This document shows, one piece after another, positions 62,471 to 64,000 of a stretch of 64,000 bases of DNA. Source of the DNA: Labrys okinawensis (GTDB lineage Bacteria > Pseudomonadota > Alphaproteobacteria > Rhizobiales > Labraceae). Each line of letters starts with the position of its first letter. Within the stretch, counting starts at the first letter, position 1. The position numbers and the translations under genes were made by a program. The notes under the pieces are model-generated. The model was not told the origin of the DNA. It saw only the letters and a list, made by a program, of their open reading frames with translations, and made no database searches. The stretch lies in NCBI RefSeq assembly GCF_002982075.1, contig NZ_PUEJ01000001.1:682001-746000 (forward strand), given 5' to 3'.

Positions 62471-62525
62471 TGCGTTCTCCCCGATGCTGCCTGCGACAAG
62501 CGAGGCCTTTCCAGCCCTTGACCTG

Positions 62526-62549
62526 ATTATCAATATCAATAATGATAAT
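62526..62549. promoter_or_regulatory. Palindromic operator candidate between ABC ATPase and GntR genes
   Basis: ATTATCA (62526-62532) and TGATAAT (62543-62549) are perfect inverted arms in an AT-rich 130-base divergent promoter. It is probably the GntR site; the ATTATC/GATAAT hexamers also resemble a Fur box. Confidence 0.5.
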
Positions 62550-62600
62550 TGCAAGAGGCCTTGCGCAGCATTCGCAAGCGGCGTCAGCACAGGGGGAGAG

Positions 62601-63311
62601 ATGAGCGAGCGGCCAGCATCCCGGCGTTTCGACCCGGCATTACGCGCCAAAGGCACGCGGCCCGGCCCTGTCGCCCGTTCGGCGATCGCCTTCGACGCTC
62701 TCAAGCACGACATCATGCTCGGCGAACTCGCCCCCGGCGAGCCGCTGGTGGAACTGGAACTTGCCGCCCGCTTCGGCTGCAGCCAGGGCACCGTACGGGA
62801 AGCCCTGCTGCAGCTCCAGGAAGAGGGGCTGGTGCACCGGCGCGGCCATCGCGGTACCCAGGTTTCGGACTGCACGGCCGACGAGGCCGTCGAGATGTTC
62901 CGCGTCCGCAGGCAGATCGAATGCGCCGGCGTGCAGCGCGCCCTGCGCAACCCCAGCCGCAGCCTGCTTTCCGATCTGAAGGCGCTGGTCGAGGCCATGG
63001 AGGAGGCCGCGCGGGAGAATGACGAGATGGGGCTCGCCGCCTTCGACCGCGATTTTCACCGCCGCCTGTTCCACGATGCCGACCTGCCGGCGCTGGATCC
63101 GATCCTGCATCGCTGCCTGATTCATAATCACCGCTTCAAGATTTCGCGGACGCAGGGCCAGCGCGATCTCGTGCTCACGGCCCAGCGTCATCGGCCGCTG
63201 GTGGCGGCCATCGAGGCCGGCGACAGCGCCGCGGCCGTGGTCTCCCTCGAACACCACATCGCGACCATCGTCGATTTCGGCCCCAACGTCTTTCCCGGAG
63301 CGGGACAATGA
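62601..63311 (+). CDS. GntR-family regulator with FCD ligand domain
   Basis: The 236-residue regulator has a winged-helix domain (about 25-95; LAARFGCSQGTVREALLQLQEEGLV in part) and an all-helical FCD domain (about 105-225). The likely metal ligands are Asp/His residues in AFDRDFHRRLF, HNHRFK and SLEHH. GGGGAG precedes ATG 62601. Its stop overlaps the start of the esterase gene (ATGA), so both are one transcript. It should control the divergent ABC ATPase gene and itself. Confidence 0.92.
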   Translation: MSERPASRRFDPALRAKGTRPGPVARSAIAFDALKHDIMLGELAPGEPLVELELAARFGCSQGTVREALLQLQEEGLVHRRGHRGTQVSDCTADEAVEMFRVRRQIECAGVQRALRNPSRSLLSDLKALVEAMEEAARENDEMGLAAFDRDFHRRLFHDADLPALDPILHRCLIHNHRFKISRTQGQRDLVLTAQRHRPLVAAIEAGDSAAAVVSLEHHIATIVDFGPNVFPGAGQ

Positions 63312-64000
63312 ATGATCCCATCCCCGACAGGCGGGTTGAAGAGTTGCCTGGCCGGCTGGATCCGGAATTGGCGCGCCTCCTGGCCGCCATCGAGGATGAA
63401 ATCGGCCCGCAACCCGACACGACGCTGCTGCCGCCGGCCGAGGGACGGGCCCTTGCCGCGCAACTCAACCAGCGCTGGAACCGCGACCTGCCGGCAATGG
63501 CCTTTGCAGGCGACATCGTCATTCCTGCGGATCCGGCATTCTCGTCGGCCGGCTGCCGCGTCAAGGTGCTGATCCCCCCGCAAGCAGGAGACGGTGCCCT
63601 GGTCTTCATCCATGGCGGCGGCTTTGCCTTCTGCAGCCCCCAGACACATGAGCGGTGCGCTCGGGTCCTCGCCCTCGAAACCGGCCTGCCCGTTCTCCTG
63701 CCGGACTATCGCCTGGCACCGGAACACCCCTTCCCGGCGGGGCTGCATGATGTGATCGCCTGTCTGACCTGCGTTTTCGAACACACGGCTGCACTCGGCA
63801 TCCGTCCAGGGCCGCTGCTGCTGGGGGGCGACTCCGCCGGCGCGAATCTGGCGCTCGCCGCCATGCTTCACGGGCAGGCCCATGGATACAAGGCTGCCAA
63901 TGGTGCCCTGCTCTTCTATGGCGTCTACGACGCGGATTTCGAGACCCCGTCCTATCGACGCTTCGCCGAGGGTCCCGGCCTCACCACGGCAAGGATGCAG
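63308..64000 (+). CDS. Alpha/beta hydrolase (HSL/Aes-type esterase), cut by window end
   Basis: The gene starts at ATG 63308, overlapping the GntR stop, and stays open to the window end (231 codons seen). The product begins MNDPIPDRRVEELPGRLDPE and has the hormone-sensitive-lipase family oxyanion motif FIHGGGFAF, PDYRLAPEHPFP and nucleophile elbow GGDSAGANLALAA. Full members are about 310 residues, so roughly 75 C-terminal residues, including the catalytic Asp and His, lie beyond the window. Co-transcription with GntR suggests it hydrolyses an ester related to the regulator's ligand. Confidence 0.9.
   Translation, partial: MNDPIPDRRVEELPGRLDPELARLLAAIEDEIGPQPDTTLLPPAEGRALAAQLNQRWNRDLPAMAFAGDIVIPADPAFSSAGCRVKVLIPPQAGDGALVFIHGGGFAFCSPQTHERCARVLALETGLPVLLPDYRLAPEHPFPAGLHDVIACLTCVFEHTAALGIRPGPLLLGGDSAGANLALAAMLHGQAHGYKAANGALLFYGVYDADFETPSYRRFAEGPGLTTARMQ

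Noticed and set aside
62698..62998. N-terminal extension of the ABC ATPase into the GntR gene
   Set aside because: An in-frame extension is open to 62998 but lies antisense to GntR; the ATG at 62470 has a strong SD and gives the standard MalK start.

Overview
The window is high-GC bacterial DNA that looks like the chromosome of an alphaproteobacterium, most likely Hyphomicrobiales (Rhizobiales). The reasons are a type VI secretion (T6SS) locus without a TssJ lipoprotein, a DUF1036 exported protein, an S74-domain lipoprotein and dispersed intergenic palindromes of the kind common in that order. This placement is inferred from gene content and was not searched.

Left flank (1-10.4 kb): an ACS-type MFS transporter with a 6-phosphogluconate-dehydrogenase-like enzyme (candidate D-apionate oxidoisomerase), a redoxin, and a divergent signalling pair. 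The pair is a zinc-ribbon/class III nucleotide cyclase/AAA/TPR protein facing an ABC-exporter-like membrane protein whose ATPase motifs are ruined but whose C-terminal cyclic-nucleotide-binding domain looks intact.

Centre (10.6-49.5 kb): one large T6SS locus. Minus-strand unit 1 is tssB-tssC-hcp-tssE-tssF-tssG-tssH(clpV). It runs on into four genes for leaderless putative effectors: a peptidoglycan-binding (PGB) module, a clan-CD-like Cys protease, an NlpC/P60-like peptidase and a PGB-zinc protease. Minus-strand unit 2 is tssK-tssL(OmpA)-tssM-tagF-pppA-ppkA, which with the FHA protein (tagH) forms a threonine-phosphorylation switch. Plus-strand units carry an unknown 304-aa protein, PAAR and an OmpA-like putative effector; DUF1036 and a membrane-anchored dead-M23/lytic-transglycosylase protein; and tssA. 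vgrG, tagH and a small T6SS-associated protein lie on the minus strand. A NarL/LuxR-type response regulator (23.5 kb) and a HisKA_3 sensor kinase (46.5 kb) lie 22 kb apart and probably form one two-component system. A C-run/G-run motif occurs ahead of at least five T6SS units and could be its operator.

Right flank (49.6-64 kb): an exported caspase-Sel1 protein, an S74-domain lipoprotein, and cell-envelope genes (CtpA-type S41 protease, polysaccharide deacetylase, L,D-transpeptidase). These are followed by DNA polymerase IV, metabolic genes (alpha/beta hydrolase, cupin, an SDR lacking its catalytic Tyr/Lys, HxlR regulator), and a divergent sugar-type ABC ATPase / GntR regulator / esterase group, the last cut by the window end. 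No tRNA, rRNA, CRISPR array or intact insertion sequence was recognised. Starts were chosen from Shine-Dalgarno (SD) sequences where possible; all functions rest on motifs read by eye.
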